This document shows positions 17,778 through 26,646 of a stretch of 64,000 bases of DNA, one piece after another. Every line of letters begins with the position of its first letter. The stretch's first letter is position 1. The stretch spans positions 868,001-932,000 of the forward strand of contig JACKEB010000012.1 in NCBI GenBank assembly GCA_020633205.1. Reading direction: 5' to 3'. Source of the stretch: Polyangiaceae bacterium (GTDB taxonomy: Bacteria > Myxococcota_A > Polyangia > Polyangiales > Polyangiaceae). Both the position numbers and the translations under genes were made by a program. The notes under the pieces were generated by a model. That model was not told where the DNA came from. It did not search any database and saw nothing but the letters and a program-made list of their open reading frames with translations.

Positions 17778-19036
17778 ACCTCGCGCGCCTGAACCACATC
17801 CTGATCCCCTCGACGAAAGAGGGACGCGATCGTGTCCGCGCCGGTTGGGCGGTGCGGATCTTTCGACCTCTCACCTGGTTCGGTGAAGCGACGACTCGGG
17901 AAGGGCGCTTCTTGACTCTGCTGGTGATGGCGATCGCCCTCGCGAGCGTGGACGTGCAGTCGACTCAGGTTTTCCTGCTCTGGGCGGCGCTATCCGGGAT
18001 CCTCTTGGCGAGTCTGGTCGGGCGCCACTTCTTCAGGTTGCAGCAGGTGAAGCTGCGGGCCCAGTGCCCGCACCGCGTGACCGAAGGCGAAGCCTTGGAG
18101 ATCCGCCTCAGCGTCGAGAACAACAGCGACGAGCCTCACCAGGCGCTACGCATCACCGGACCGTTTTTGCCCTGGGATGGCGCATGGGTCAGCCCTGCAC
18201 CGCGCATCGCCGAGCTAGAGGCAGGGGCGACAGCAGAGCGCACGACCCACGCCCGCTTCATCGAGCGCGGCGAGCACCACTTGGACGTGTTCAGCGCGGC
18301 GTGTTTGGTGCCTTTTGGCCTGGCTCTGGGGCCCAGCGTGGAGAGCGATGGCTGCCGTTTCACGGTCCTACCGCGACCCATCCAGGTGCGCTCCCTCGCG
18401 CTCTCCCAAGCGACGTTGGATGCTGGAGCAAAGCTCGGCGCCAAAGCCAGCCGTGGGCGAGGTGCAGGGCTCGAGCTCTTGGGGGTGAGAGGGTACCGCG
18501 CCGGGGATCCAGTGCGAGATCTCCACGTCAGAACCTGGGCCCGCACCGGCAAGCCTCACGTCCGCGAGTATCAGCCGACCTACGAAGGGCGCTACTTGCT
18601 CTTGCTGGACGCCGCGGGCGCACGGGACGAGCCCGCTTTCGAGGCCAGCATCCGCCTTACCGCGGGGATCTGCACGCTATGGACAGATCAGGGACAGATC
18701 TGCGATTTGGCGGTGAGCGGAGAAGCCGCTGTGGTGCACGGCATCGGCTCCTACCGCGAGTCACTCACGGCGGCACTGGATCGCCTGGCACGTGTGGCGC
18801 CAAACAGCTTGCCCATTGAAGAGGTGCTCGAGCGCATCGCAGCGCTGACCAGTGACGAGGTGGAGGCAATCGTCGTTGTCACCTCCTCAGCCGAGCGACA
18901 GCGACGCATCAGCGCGATGTTGCGCGGGCTGGGTCATCCTTCCCGAACTCTGTGCTTGGTCAAGCGACGGGTAGATCCCGACCCTGACCAGCTGCTGGTG
19001 TCGGAGGTGATGGACGGTCGCGAGGTCGCGCTGTGA
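17774..19036 (+). CDS. DUF58 membrane protein
   Basis: A 420-residue protein. Two N-terminal membrane helices (LTLLVMAIALASV; VFLLWAALSGILLASLVG) are followed by a beta-rich region and the DUF58 signature LGVRGYRAGDPVRDLHVRTWART. After it comes a von-Willebrand-like strand LLLLDAAGA, where the metal-site Asp-x-Ser-x-Ser of typical members is not seen. DUF58 proteins are the standard partner of MoxR ATPases. GTG start overlaps the MoxR stop and the stop overlaps the next GTG, so translation is coupled through all three genes. Confidence 0.9.
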   Translation: MNLARLNHILIPSTKEGRDRVRAGWAVRIFRPLTWFGEATTREGRFLTLLVMAIALASVDVQSTQVFLLWAALSGILLASLVGRHFFRLQQVKLRAQCPHRVTEGEALEIRLSVENNSDEPHQALRITGPFLPWDGAWVSPAPRIAELEAGATAERTTHARFIERGEHHLDVFSAACLVPFGLALGPSVESDGCRFTVLPRPIQVRSLALSQATLDAGAKLGAKASRGRGAGLELLGVRGYRAGDPVRDLHVRTWARTGKPHVREYQPTYEGRYLLLLDAAGARDEPAFEASIRLTAGICTLWTDQGQICDLAVSGEAAVVHGIGSYRESLTAALDRLARVAPNSLPIEEVLERIAALTSDEVEAIVVVTSSAERQRRISAMLRGLGHPSRTLCLVKRRVDPDPDQLLVSEVMDGREVAL

Positions 19037-20934
19037 CGCGCTGGACCTCGGTTGCGGTGAGCCTGGTCGGCCTGACGGCCCTACTGGTCGGTCCGATGCC
19101 CGTGTTGGCGCTGATCCCGCTATTGATGAGCGGGATCCACGTCGCGCTCAAGCGCGCCATCAAGCTGAACACGGGCTCCGAGTTGATGCTGGAGCTGAGC
19201 CTGTTCGCTTTGTGCGTCGTGGTTGGGGTCAACATCGATTTGATGCCTTCCCCGATCGGTGAGGCGCCGATCTTGCGAGGCTGGGCGACCTTTGGCTACG
19301 GCCTGCTGGTCATCGCAGCGTTGCGCTTGTGGGTTGAGGGAGCGCGCGGCGGCACGCCCGCGACCATTGGTATCGCACTCATCTCAATGGCCGTGTGGGG
19401 CGGCAAAAACACTGGCTGGTTCTATCCGCTGGTGATCGCGCTCTTCCTTGGCTTTGCGGCGTTCGCCCTGCGGGCAGCTGACGCCGGGCGTCCGCAGCTC
19501 AAGGTCCTGAGTCGGCGTCACGTCTCTCAAGTGTTCGTCGCGCTCACGCTCGCGCTCACCACGGCCACCGCGGCCGCAGTGACGCTACCTCCGCTCCACA
19601 GCTGGGTCGTGAAGCGAGTGATGCGCGGTCTCCCCAACAAGTCCGGCTTCAGCTCGTTCCTGTGGCTCGGCTCGATGAAGGGCATGCTGCAATCCGATCG
19701 CATCGTGATGCGGGTTCGGGGCGCGGAGACCAACTACCTGCGCGGCATCGTCTACGTGGAGTATAGCCACGGCGCTTGGACTCGACGTGATGCGGACAAG
19801 CAGGTGCGTCCGGTGCCCCGTTCATTGCCGTCGGGAAACAACGTCACCGAGATCGAAGTCGTAAGGGACGGTCCCAGGTACTTCACGCCCCTCGGTACCA
19901 GCGAGCTGGCGGCTTCCACGGGCTTCGTTGCGCTGGACTCCGGCGGGATCTACGAGCCGGTCGCGGGCGACCCTGCAAAACGGCTGTGGCTCAGCGTCCG
20001 CCCTCCCGTCGAGGGCGAAAAGTCCCCGCAAACCGAGGCACCAACTCCCCTCGAGCGCAGCGTGCCGCCATCGCTGCTACGTCCTCTACAGCGTCTCGCC
20101 GTAGCTTGGACTCGCGGCACCAAGACTCCCAAGCAACAGCTCGAGGCCCTCGCGCTGCACTTGCGCTCGGAGTACGCATACAGCCTCGACTTCGAGCGAC
20201 CGCGACGCGCGGATCCGGTGCTCGACTTCCTGTTCCGTGGCAAGCAAGGTCACTGCGAGTACTTCGCCTCAGCCCTTGCGCTGCTAGCTCGCAGCATCGG
20301 GATCCCGACCCGCGTGGTCGCTGGCTACAGCGTGAGCGAGTACAGCGAGGTCGGCGACTACTACCTCGTGCGGGAGCGCAACGCGCATTCCTGGGTCGAG
20401 GCGTGGACCGGGGAGCGCTGGGAAACGTACGACGCCACGCCAAGCGCGGAGATCTTTCCCACGAACCGCCGTACCGGCTGGCTACCAGGGGTCGTCGACT
20501 GGTTCGGCGCGACCTGGTCGCGCTTCATGGATTGGCTCCTAGAGCGCGAACTGAGTGAAGTCCTCAGCGCCCTGGGCGCGGCCATCGCGTTGCTTTTTCT
20601 CGTGCGCTTCCTGCGCCTGCGGCGGAAGCGCGCGGATACGCTCGGGCGGCTGCTGCACGACGGTGTCGGACCGCTCCCTGGCTGGGTCGCGCTCGAACGC
20701 GCCCTCAAGGAGTCGAGCCTTGCTCGTTCCCCCACGGAAACTCCTGAGGCCTGGGGGAAGCGCCTCTCCCCCGCCTTGCCGGTTTTCGGCCCAGAGCTGA
20801 GCCAGCTGGCCGCCGAATACAGCGCGTTCCGCTATGGCGCCCAAGGGGACGCCGAAGAGCTCGAGCGGCGCTTGCGAGATCTGGCACTTCGGGTCACACG
20901 TGCGCCCCGCCAGCGCATAGCTCGCGAGCCCTGA
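19033..20934 (+). CDS. Membrane transglutaminase-like protein (DUF3488/TgpA type)
   Basis: A 633-residue membrane enzyme. Several N-terminal helices (about residues 1-190) precede an extracytoplasmic part with the transglutaminase core: GHCEYFASALALLARSIG (Cys), RNAHSWVEAW (His) and YDATPSAE (Asp). One more helix follows (ALGAAIALLFLVRFL), then a cytoplasmic helical tail like DUF4129. The triad is complete, so a protease or amide-crosslinking activity at the cell surface is plausible. It ends the MoxR-DUF58 operon; homologous trios are essential or envelope-related in other bacteria. Confidence 0.92.
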   Translation: MTRWTSVAVSLVGLTALLVGPMPVLALIPLLMSGIHVALKRAIKLNTGSELMLELSLFALCVVVGVNIDLMPSPIGEAPILRGWATFGYGLLVIAALRLWVEGARGGTPATIGIALISMAVWGGKNTGWFYPLVIALFLGFAAFALRAADAGRPQLKVLSRRHVSQVFVALTLALTTATAAAVTLPPLHSWVVKRVMRGLPNKSGFSSFLWLGSMKGMLQSDRIVMRVRGAETNYLRGIVYVEYSHGAWTRRDADKQVRPVPRSLPSGNNVTEIEVVRDGPRYFTPLGTSELAASTGFVALDSGGIYEPVAGDPAKRLWLSVRPPVEGEKSPQTEAPTPLERSVPPSLLRPLQRLAVAWTRGTKTPKQQLEALALHLRSEYAYSLDFERPRRADPVLDFLFRGKQGHCEYFASALALLARSIGIPTRVVAGYSVSEYSEVGDYYLVRERNAHSWVEAWTGERWETYDATPSAEIFPTNRRTGWLPGVVDWFGATWSRFMDWLLERELSEVLSALGAAIALLFLVRFLRLRRKRADTLGRLLHDGVGPLPGWVALERALKESSLARSPTETPEAWGKRLSPALPVFGPELSQLAAEYSAFRYGAQGDAEELERRLRDLALRVTRAPRQRIAREP

Positions 20935-20997
20935 CTCCTTTCTCGACCCCAGCGCGGGGCCGCGCTAGCATCCATTCGCTTCGCAAGAACCTGGCTC

Positions 20998-21483
20998 ATG
21001 GCTGATCCTCCCCCCTCCCTCGAACGCACAGCGCTGCAGTTCCCCAGCGATTGCCCGGAGTGTGGGGCGATTTTTCCCGCTGGCACTCAAGCCAACACGG
21101 ACTGCCCGACCTGCCGCGCCAAGGCTCAGGAGAACGCCCGCGTAGCCCTCGCACGGGCCCAGGCGAAGCAGTGGGCAGCTGAGCTCAAAGCCGCTCAGGA
21201 GAAGCACGCCCGGGTCTACAGCCAGGCAGGGCCAGCCGCCGTGCCGGCTCCGAACAGCCGCGCCCCACGCCAGCGCAAGGGCTCCGTCCCGACTCTTGGT
21301 ACTCCGCAGGCAGCCCAAACTCCCGCCGCCCCCGAGGCCTCGGTCGCGTCGGGTTCGGGTCAACACCGGCTGCAGCTGATCAAGGCGCTCACGGACTCGA
21401 TCGTCCAGTCCTCGAGCATTGGCGACAAGCGGGGTGCCCGCCAGGCCTACGAGGCACTGAATCGCCTACTCCCCGAGGAGTAG
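20998..21483 (+). CDS. Small zinc-ribbon/helical protein
   Basis: A 161-residue soluble protein. A CPECG...CPTC pair near residues 19-40 forms a zinc-ribbon-like knuckle, followed by a helical Ala/Lys/Gln-rich stretch (VALARAQAKQWAAELKAAQEKHARVY), a Pro/Ala linker, and a final helix pair ending LNRLLPEE. It follows the transglutaminase gene by 63 bases on the same strand. No function can be given; a protein-protein adaptor is possible. Confidence 0.7.
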   Translation: MADPPPSLERTALQFPSDCPECGAIFPAGTQANTDCPTCRAKAQENARVALARAQAKQWAAELKAAQEKHARVYSQAGPAAVPAPNSRAPRQRKGSVPTLGTPQAAQTPAAPEASVASGSGQHRLQLIKALTDSIVQSSSIGDKRGARQAYEALNRLLPEE

Positions 21484-21540
21484 CGCTCCCTTCGGGGCCA
21501 GAGATGGCGTGGTGCAGTGCCTCGCGGATAGAAAGTGCGC

Positions 21541-22347
21541 TCAGTCGTCTTTCTTGGGGGTGAGGTCAAACGTTCCGTGACGTCCGGCGCCTCCAGCAAA
21601 ACGTGCGGCGCCAGCACCGGTCTCCCCCGAACGGATGACGTTCAGCCCACCGAGGGTCTCTTCCCGCAGTGCCGTCACCCAGTCCAAGTCCCAGGCTGCG
21701 TACGCGCTCTTGCGATCTGCCCGCATGCATCCTTGGGGAAACGCATTCAGCTGAGCGCACAGTTCCAGGGCCGTTTGGAGCGCCTGACCCGGTTCGCAAA
21801 CCCGATTCACGAGTCCCATCGTGAGCCCCTCTTCCGCGCTCACCGGTCGCCCCGTCAGGATCAAATCGAGGGCGCGGCTCTGCCCGATCAAGCGCGGCAA
21901 GCGCACGGTGCCGCCGTCGATCAACGGCACCCCCCAGCGCCGACAAAACACGCCGAAGGTCGCGTCACGAGCCGCCACTCGCAAGTCGCACCACACCGCC
22001 AACTCGAGTCCGCCGGCGACCGCGTAGCCCTCGACCGCAGCGACGACCGGCTTTTCGGTGACCAAACGACTCGGCCCCATTGGGCCATCGCCAGCGGGGT
22101 CGACCCGGTTGCCGCGTTCGCTACCGATCGCTTTCAAATCGGCGCCAGCACAGAAGTGCCCGCCACTGCCGGTCAAGATCAGGCTCTTGATCCGAGCATC
22201 GGCATCTAGCTCCCTGAGCGCGTCAACCAGCGCGCTCGCCGTCGGGCCGTCGACGGCATTACGCACAGCGGCTCGCTCGATGCGCACGACTCCCGTCTCA
22301 CCCACGACCTGCCGACTCACCAACTCAAGCGCTGAGGACTGCTGCAT
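21541..22347 (-). CDS. Enoyl-CoA hydratase/isomerase family protein
   Basis: A 268-residue crotonase-fold enzyme. The oxyanion-hole strand GHFCAGADLKAI and the second motif EGYAVAGGLELAVWCDLRVA are typical; downstream FCRRWGVPLIDGGTVRLPRLIG has Asp where classic hydratases carry a catalytic Glu, so the exact reaction (hydratase, isomerase or hydrolase) is open. ATG 22347 is chosen; an in-frame extension to 22419 would overlap the divergent hydrolase gene. The last codons (DLTPKKDD) lie in the G-rich dispersed motif, suggesting the C-terminus was extended by it. Confidence 0.88.
   Translation of the reverse strand: MQQSSALELVSRQVVGETGVVRIERAAVRNAVDGPTASALVDALRELDADARIKSLILTGSGGHFCAGADLKAIGSERGNRVDPAGDGPMGPSRLVTEKPVVAAVEGYAVAGGLELAVWCDLRVAARDATFGVFCRRWGVPLIDGGTVRLPRLIGQSRALDLILTGRPVSAEEGLTMGLVNRVCEPGQALQTALELCAQLNAFPQGCMRADRKSAYAAWDLDWVTALREETLGGLNVIRSGETGAGAARFAGGAGRHGTFDLTPKKDD
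21548..21568. repeat. G-rich dispersed motif, copy 3
   Basis: These 21 bases are identical to 9903-9923. Here they encode the extreme C-terminus (DLTPKK) of the crotonase on the minus strand. Confidence 0.5.
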
Positions 22348-22403
22348 GCGGCGCGCATAGTGACGCGAGCGGCTCTGAGCGCCAAGCGTGCTACACTTTA
22401 GGG

Positions 22404-23309
22404 TTGAAACACTTTGCATCGCTCGTCGCCTGCCTCGCGCTCAGTTGCGCAAGCGGTCCGCGCGCTGCACCTAGCGCCCCGGCGGCGCCGACCGCCAAGG
22501 AACCTGCGGCAAAGCCAGCCGTTCTCCCGCCATCAACGCCAGAGAAGCTCGCGAGCGCACCAGCGACGCAGTCCGCCGAGGGCGAGGCGTCCCCCAGCGC
22601 TGCGAACGATGGGACGACAACGCTCGTTCCGCCGCCTCCACTGGACCTCCCGGCGTCGCTCCCCGTGGGTGAGTTCGTGCATTTGGACACCCCGGACGGC
22701 GGACTCGAGGTGCTCCACGCCCCTGCTTCCGTACGGAGAGCCCTCGTCTACCTTCACGGCGCCTGCGGCAACCCCCGCGCCGCCGAAGCCTTCAAGCAGA
22801 CCCTCGGCCGCTACGCAACGCTGATTGCCGTGTACGGCGAGCGCAGGTGCGGCAGTGGGCACCCAGGGCGCTTCTACTGGAATGGTCGAGCTGCACCCCT
22901 GATGCGTCGCATCGACGCGGCGCTCGCGGCGGTTGCTGACCAGCGGGACGGCTTGCTCGACACCCAGCAGCCCCTCTTGTTTGGCTACTCTCAGGGATCC
23001 GAGGTCGCTCAGTTGCTGAGCGAACGTTGGCCCGAGCGTTTCCCGGAGGTAATATTGGGTGGCGTCCCGTCGACGCCAAGCGTCCAGAGCTTGGTCAAGG
23101 CCCGCAGCGTCGCCATCGTGGGTGGTAGCCGCGAATTCCTGACCCCGATGCGCACCGGGGAGTGGCTCCTGACCCACAACGGGGTCAACGCCCGGCTCTT
23201 CGTGCTGAAAGGCGCGAAGCACGGGTCCTTTGGTAGCCACGCCGAACGAGACTTCAGCGACGTCTTCCAGTGGCTGCTCGCGCCAGGTGGTGCCGATCGC
23301 GAGAACTAG
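22404..23309 (+). CDS. Lipoprotein alpha/beta hydrolase
   Basis: A 301-residue protein. The TTG at 22404 directly gives a lipoprotein signal (FASLVACLALSC), and no ATG or GTG lies suitably near. A Pro/Ala-rich linker of about 75 residues follows, then an alpha/beta hydrolase core: ALVYLHGACG (oxyanion), GYSQGSEVAQLL (nucleophile Ser) and GAKHGSFG (His). It is likely an envelope-anchored esterase or peptidase. It is divergent from the crotonase gene, 56 bases apart. Substrate unknown. Confidence 0.8.
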   Translation: MKHFASLVACLALSCASGPRAAPSAPAAPTAKEPAAKPAVLPPSTPEKLASAPATQSAEGEASPSAANDGTTTLVPPPPLDLPASLPVGEFVHLDTPDGGLEVLHAPASVRRALVYLHGACGNPRAAEAFKQTLGRYATLIAVYGERRCGSGHPGRFYWNGRAAPLMRRIDAALAAVADQRDGLLDTQQPLLFGYSQGSEVAQLLSERWPERFPEVILGGVPSTPSVQSLVKARSVAIVGGSREFLTPMRTGEWLLTHNGVNARLFVLKGAKHGSFGSHAERDFSDVFQWLLAPGGADREN

Positions 23310-23429
23310 CGCGCGGAAACCTACTCGACACGCGCCAAAGCGCCATACGCCTCGGCAGGCCAAGGATATCTCGAAGCTTCGGCGCGACGGGCGCTGACAA
23401 TCGACCCGGAGTGCCGTAGGCATTGGTCC

Positions 23430-24308
23430 ATGTCGGATCCCCACACAGCCGTGCAGACCCTGCTTCAACGCCTTGACCTGGAGGAGATCGACACGAACCT
23501 CTACCGCGGCTTCAGCCCCATCGACGGTCGACCCCGAGTCTTCGGCGGGCAAGTGGCTGGCCAAGCGTTGGTCGCTGCCTGCCGCACCGTCGAGGGGCGC
23601 ACCGCGCACTCGCTACACGCCTACTTCTTGCGCCCAGGCGATCCGGCGATTCCGATCATCTACGAGGTCGATCGCATCCGTGACGGTAAGTCCTTCACCA
23701 CCCGCCGCGTGGTCGCATTGCAGCGGGGCGAAGCGATCTTCAGCATGGCGGTCTCTTTCCACGTCGAGGAGCCAGGGCTCGAGCATCAGGCGCCAATGCC
23801 CACCGCGGATCCTCCGGAGAGCGTGCCCTCCAACAGTCAGCGTCTCGAGGAAGGCTATCAACGCACCCAGAGCCCGCTGCTCGAGTTCCTGATGAAGCTC
23901 GAGCGTCCTATTGAACAACACGATCTGGACCCGGTAAACATCCTAGAGCCCAAACCCCATCGGGGCCTGCATCGCATCTGGTTCAGGAGCCGGGCCAAGC
24001 TCCCGGATGATCCGCTCCTGCATCAATGTGTGCTGACCTATGCGTCGGACATGTCGCTGCTCGACAACTGCATCAACTACCACGGCATCACCTGGTTCAA
24101 CCCAAACTTGATCGCGGCCAGCCTCGACCACACGATCTGGTTCCACCGCCCTTTCCGCGCGGATGAATGGCTGCTCTACGCGATGGACAGCCCGAGCGCC
24201 GCTGGCAGCCGTGGCTTGAACCTCGCCCACGTCTACTCCCAAGACGGCACCCTAGTCGCCTCTGTCGCCCAGGAGAGTTTGATGCGGCTGGTCGACAAAA
24301 AGCGCTAA
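23430..24308 (+). CDS. tesB: Acyl-CoA thioesterase II
   Basis: A 292-residue TesB-type double-hotdog thioesterase that hydrolyses acyl-CoA to free acid and CoA. The N-terminal hotdog has VFGGQVAGQALVAA and HSLHAYFLRPGD. The catalytic Asp (YASDMSLLDN), Thr (SLDHTIWFH) and Gln (VASVAQESLMR) correspond to the triad of E. coli TesB. Length matches the family. It probably belongs with fatty-acid or polyketide metabolism; the crotonase gene is nearby but on the other strand. A repeat-rich gap follows. Confidence 0.95.
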   Translation: MSDPHTAVQTLLQRLDLEEIDTNLYRGFSPIDGRPRVFGGQVAGQALVAACRTVEGRTAHSLHAYFLRPGDPAIPIIYEVDRIRDGKSFTTRRVVALQRGEAIFSMAVSFHVEEPGLEHQAPMPTADPPESVPSNSQRLEEGYQRTQSPLLEFLMKLERPIEQHDLDPVNILEPKPHRGLHRIWFRSRAKLPDDPLLHQCVLTYASDMSLLDNCINYHGITWFNPNLIAASLDHTIWFHRPFRADEWLLYAMDSPSAAGSRGLNLAHVYSQDGTLVASVAQESLMRLVDKKR

Positions 24309-24390
24309 CCGCAAAGGACGCGCAGACCGCGAGCGTCCAACGGCGCCACCATTCTCAAAGCGACTTGCGCCGCAGGGACTTCAAGGAGGG

Positions 24391-24427
24391 GAACCGCCAA
24401 GGACGCCAAGGACGCCAAGATTTGGGG
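24391..24427 (+). repeat. GCCAAGGAC repeat block A
   Basis: GAACC then three GCCAAG(GAC) units at 9-base period, ending GATTTGGGG. Nearly identical to 6656-6688. Confidence 0.75.
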
Positions 24428-24473
24428 GGCGTACAACTGGCCCGCCTCACTTCAGCGTCTTCCGCTGCGCGCG

Positions 24474-24513
24474 GTTCAATCCCCAAGATCCTTGGCGCTC
24501 TTGGCGGTCCAAC
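24474..24513 (-). repeat. GCCAAGGAC repeat block B (inverted)
   Basis: Reverse orientation of block A: TTCAATCCCCAAGATCC then CTTGGCG units, ending GGCGGTCCAAC. With A it forms an inverted pair about 50 bases apart. Confidence 0.7.
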
Positions 24514-24614
24514 AATCAAACGAGCTCAACGCCTCCAACCGCGAATGCGACCTTGAAAGCAACCACGACTCACGCAGCGAGGAAGGGCACTTCAGCGTCT
24601 CCCGTGGCGGTCTG

Positions 24615-24665
24615 TTTCAATCCCCAAAGATCCTTGGCGCCCTTGGCGTCCTTGGCGGTTCAACC
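24615..24665 (-). repeat. GCCAAGGAC repeat block C (inverted)
   Basis: Same orientation as B with one more CTTGGCG unit, starting TTTCAATCCCCAAAGATCC and ending GGCGGTTCAACC. About 140 bases after B. Confidence 0.7.
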
Positions 24666-24884
24666 ATCGAGCAAACCCAAAGGGCTTCGGTCCGCGAAAA
24701 CGGCACGCGCCGCTCTCCACGCACTGCAGACAAGCGCGCGAGCAGCGTCTTGAAAAGCTGTGGAAAGCTTCGGGTACGGCTGTGGGTTGGCTGTGCAAAA
24801 GCGGTGATCTCCCCCAAAAATCCAGCGCAAGGAGTCACCTGCCCCTTCCGTTCGAGGCGCGCTTGTCTAAGCCTGCCGACCGCG

Positions 24885-25520
24885 ATGGCCAAGCTCTACT
24901 TCCGCTACGGCACCATGGACAGCGCCAAGACCCTGAACTTGCTCGCGGTGGCGCACAACTACCGCAAGCAGGGCAAGCGCGTGTTGTTGCTCAAGCCGAA
25001 GCTCGACGTGCGATTCGGTGCGGACACGATTCGCTCGCGCTCAGGACTCGAGGCGCCTGCAGACTTGCTGGTCGACCCCGACGCACCCCTCGACGTGGAG
25101 CAGCTCCGCGGCCTGAACTGCATCCTCGTCGACGAGGCGCAGTTCCTCAGCGTGGCAGTCATCGAGCAGCTGCGTGAACTGACGACAGAGCTCGGGGTAC
25201 CCGTGATTTGCTACGGGCTGCGGACCGATTTCCAGACGAAGCTGTTTCCGGGGAGTAAGCGTCTCCTCGAGCTCGCAGACAGCATCGAAGAGGTGAAGGT
25301 CACGTGTCAGTTCTGCGATCGCAAGGCGGTGTTCAACCTGCGCATGGCTGACGGCCTGGCCGTGGTTGATGGTCCGCAGATCCAGCTCGGCGCCGATGAG
25401 CGCTACGTTCCCGCTTGCTGGCGGCACTATCGCGGTGAAATGGAGAAGGCTCGCCTCGCCGCCGCTCGGACTGAAGAGCACAGCGCCGAGGCTGGCGATC
25501 CCGAAGCTGCGTCCCTATAA
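24885..25520 (+). CDS. tdk: Thymidine kinase (type II)
   Basis: A 211-residue TK1-type thymidine kinase: phosphorylates thymidine with ATP for salvage. The N-terminus MAKLYFRYGTMDSAKTLNLL carries the P-loop (a Ser-Ala-Lys-Thr variant), the Asp-Glu motif is LVDEAQFLS, and the zinc lasso is CQFCDRKAVF with a later C and H (PACWRHY). The start at 24885 aligns with E. coli Tdk; the longer open frame to 24492 runs through repeats and is rejected. The C-terminal 20 residues are Ala/Glu-rich and may be disordered. Confidence 0.95.
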   Translation: MAKLYFRYGTMDSAKTLNLLAVAHNYRKQGKRVLLLKPKLDVRFGADTIRSRSGLEAPADLLVDPDAPLDVEQLRGLNCILVDEAQFLSVAVIEQLRELTTELGVPVICYGLRTDFQTKLFPGSKRLLELADSIEEVKVTCQFCDRKAVFNLRMADGLAVVDGPQIQLGADERYVPACWRHYRGEMEKARLAAARTEEHSAEAGDPEAASL

Positions 25521-25599
25521 CCTCCCCTCTGCTCGCAGCGCGCATGCCGCACCAACCGCGAGCGTGAGAACCGGACAGCGCAGCAGCGAGGAGGGAACC

Positions 25600-26622
25600 A
25601 TGGAACTACGCAGGCTCGGTAACTCGGGGCTGAAAGTCAGTGTGCTCAGCTTGGGCGCGATGACCTTTGGTGAATCAGAAACCTTCATGAAGGGCGTCAC
25701 CTCGGGTGACGATGAAGCGCGTCGCATCTTCGACGCCGCGATCGACGCTGGCGTCAACTTGGTCGACACGGCGAACGTCTACAGCGAGGGCCGCTCGGAG
25801 GAACTCACGGGCCAGTGGATCGAAGGCAAGCGCGACCGCGTGCTGCTAGCGACCAAGTGCCGCTTTCCAATCGGTTTTGGCACGCGACCCGTGGGTCCCT
25901 ACGACATGGGGCTCTCTCGCAAGGCGATCTTGGATGCCTGCGATGCCTCGCTCAAGCGCCTGAACACCGACGTCATCGACCTCTACCAGGTGCATATGCA
26001 GGACGGCTCGGTGCCGATCGAGGAGACCTTGCGTGCCCTGGATGATCTCGTTACCGCGGGGAAAGTGCGCTACATCGGCTGCTCGAACTACGCAGCCTAT
26101 CGCCTGGTGGAGTCGCTGTGGGCCGCGGACAAGCTGCGTACACACCGCTACGCTTCTGTCCAGCTGCAGTGGTCTCTCGCGGTGCGTGACGCCGAGCGTG
26201 AGGTGATCCCGGCCTGCCGTCACTTCGACATCGGCACGCTGATTTGGTCCCCGCTCGCCCGCGGCTTCTTGAGCGGTAAATACAAGAAAGGCCAAAAGGC
26301 ACCAGAAGGTTCGCGCCTCGAGAGCTGGCAAGACAGCTACGCCCAGTTCGACAACGACCGCATGTGGAACCTGATCGACGTGCTTGGCGAAGTCGCGCAG
26401 CGCCACGAGACGACCCACGCCGCGATCGCCCTCGCCTGGCTGCTGAATCGCCCCGAGACGACCAGTGTCATCATGGGGGCGCGCACCATGGATCAGCTCA
26501 ACTCAAACCTGAAGGCGGCCAACGTCAAGCTCACCCAGAAGGATGTGCAAGCGCTGGATGACGCGTCGAAGCCCGCCTGGGGTTACCCGTACGACTTCAT
26601 CGCCCGCCTGGAACAGTGGTAG
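25600..26622 (+). CDS. Aldo/keto reductase
   Basis: A 340-residue NADPH-dependent aldo/keto reductase. GLKVSVLSLGAMTFGE opens the barrel; catalytic residues appear in DTANVYSEGRSEE (Asp, Tyr), LATKCRF (Lys) and the His region YQVHMQDGS. The C-terminal cofactor loop is SVIMGARTMDQL. The ATG at 25600 has a strong GAGGAGGG ribosome-binding site. The sequence resembles the general stress-type or YajO-like group; the substrate is not evident. A hairpin follows at 26647-26682, between this gene and the convergent purine cluster. Confidence 0.93.
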   Translation: MELRRLGNSGLKVSVLSLGAMTFGESETFMKGVTSGDDEARRIFDAAIDAGVNLVDTANVYSEGRSEELTGQWIEGKRDRVLLATKCRFPIGFGTRPVGPYDMGLSRKAILDACDASLKRLNTDVIDLYQVHMQDGSVPIEETLRALDDLVTAGKVRYIGCSNYAAYRLVESLWAADKLRTHRYASVQLQWSLAVRDAEREVIPACRHFDIGTLIWSPLARGFLSGKYKKGQKAPEGSRLESWQDSYAQFDNDRMWNLIDVLGEVAQRHETTHAAIALAWLLNRPETTSVIMGARTMDQLNSNLKAANVKLTQKDVQALDDASKPAWGYPYDFIARLEQW

Positions 26623-26646
26623 TTCGTCGCTGACCCTCAAACGCAC

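Larger units (their letters stand above)
24309..24884. other. Repeat-rich intergenic region
   Basis: About 575 bases between tesB and tdk with no convincing gene. It carries three GCCAAGGAC-type blocks (A at 24391, inverted B at 24474, inverted C at 24615) and a degenerate AACCGCAAAGGACGC start right after the tesB stop. B and C sit in a longer direct repeat of about 140-base period that also shares CACTTCAGCGTCT (24448 and 24588). A and B face each other and could form a long hairpin. The reading frame upstream of tdk runs through this but has repeat composition, not coding character. Confidence 0.7.

Noticed and set aside
22533..23609. 358-codon minus-strand frame over the lipoprotein hydrolase and tesB
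   Set aside because: Spans two well-supported genes and the gap between them in antisense; no motif.
24391..24665. CRISPR-like array after tesB
   Set aside because: Units are contiguous 9-mers in both orientations without unique spacers, and no cas gene is near.
24492..24884. N-terminal extension of thymidine kinase
   Set aside because: It translates the GCCAAGGAC repeats; the ATG at 24885 matches the family start exactly.
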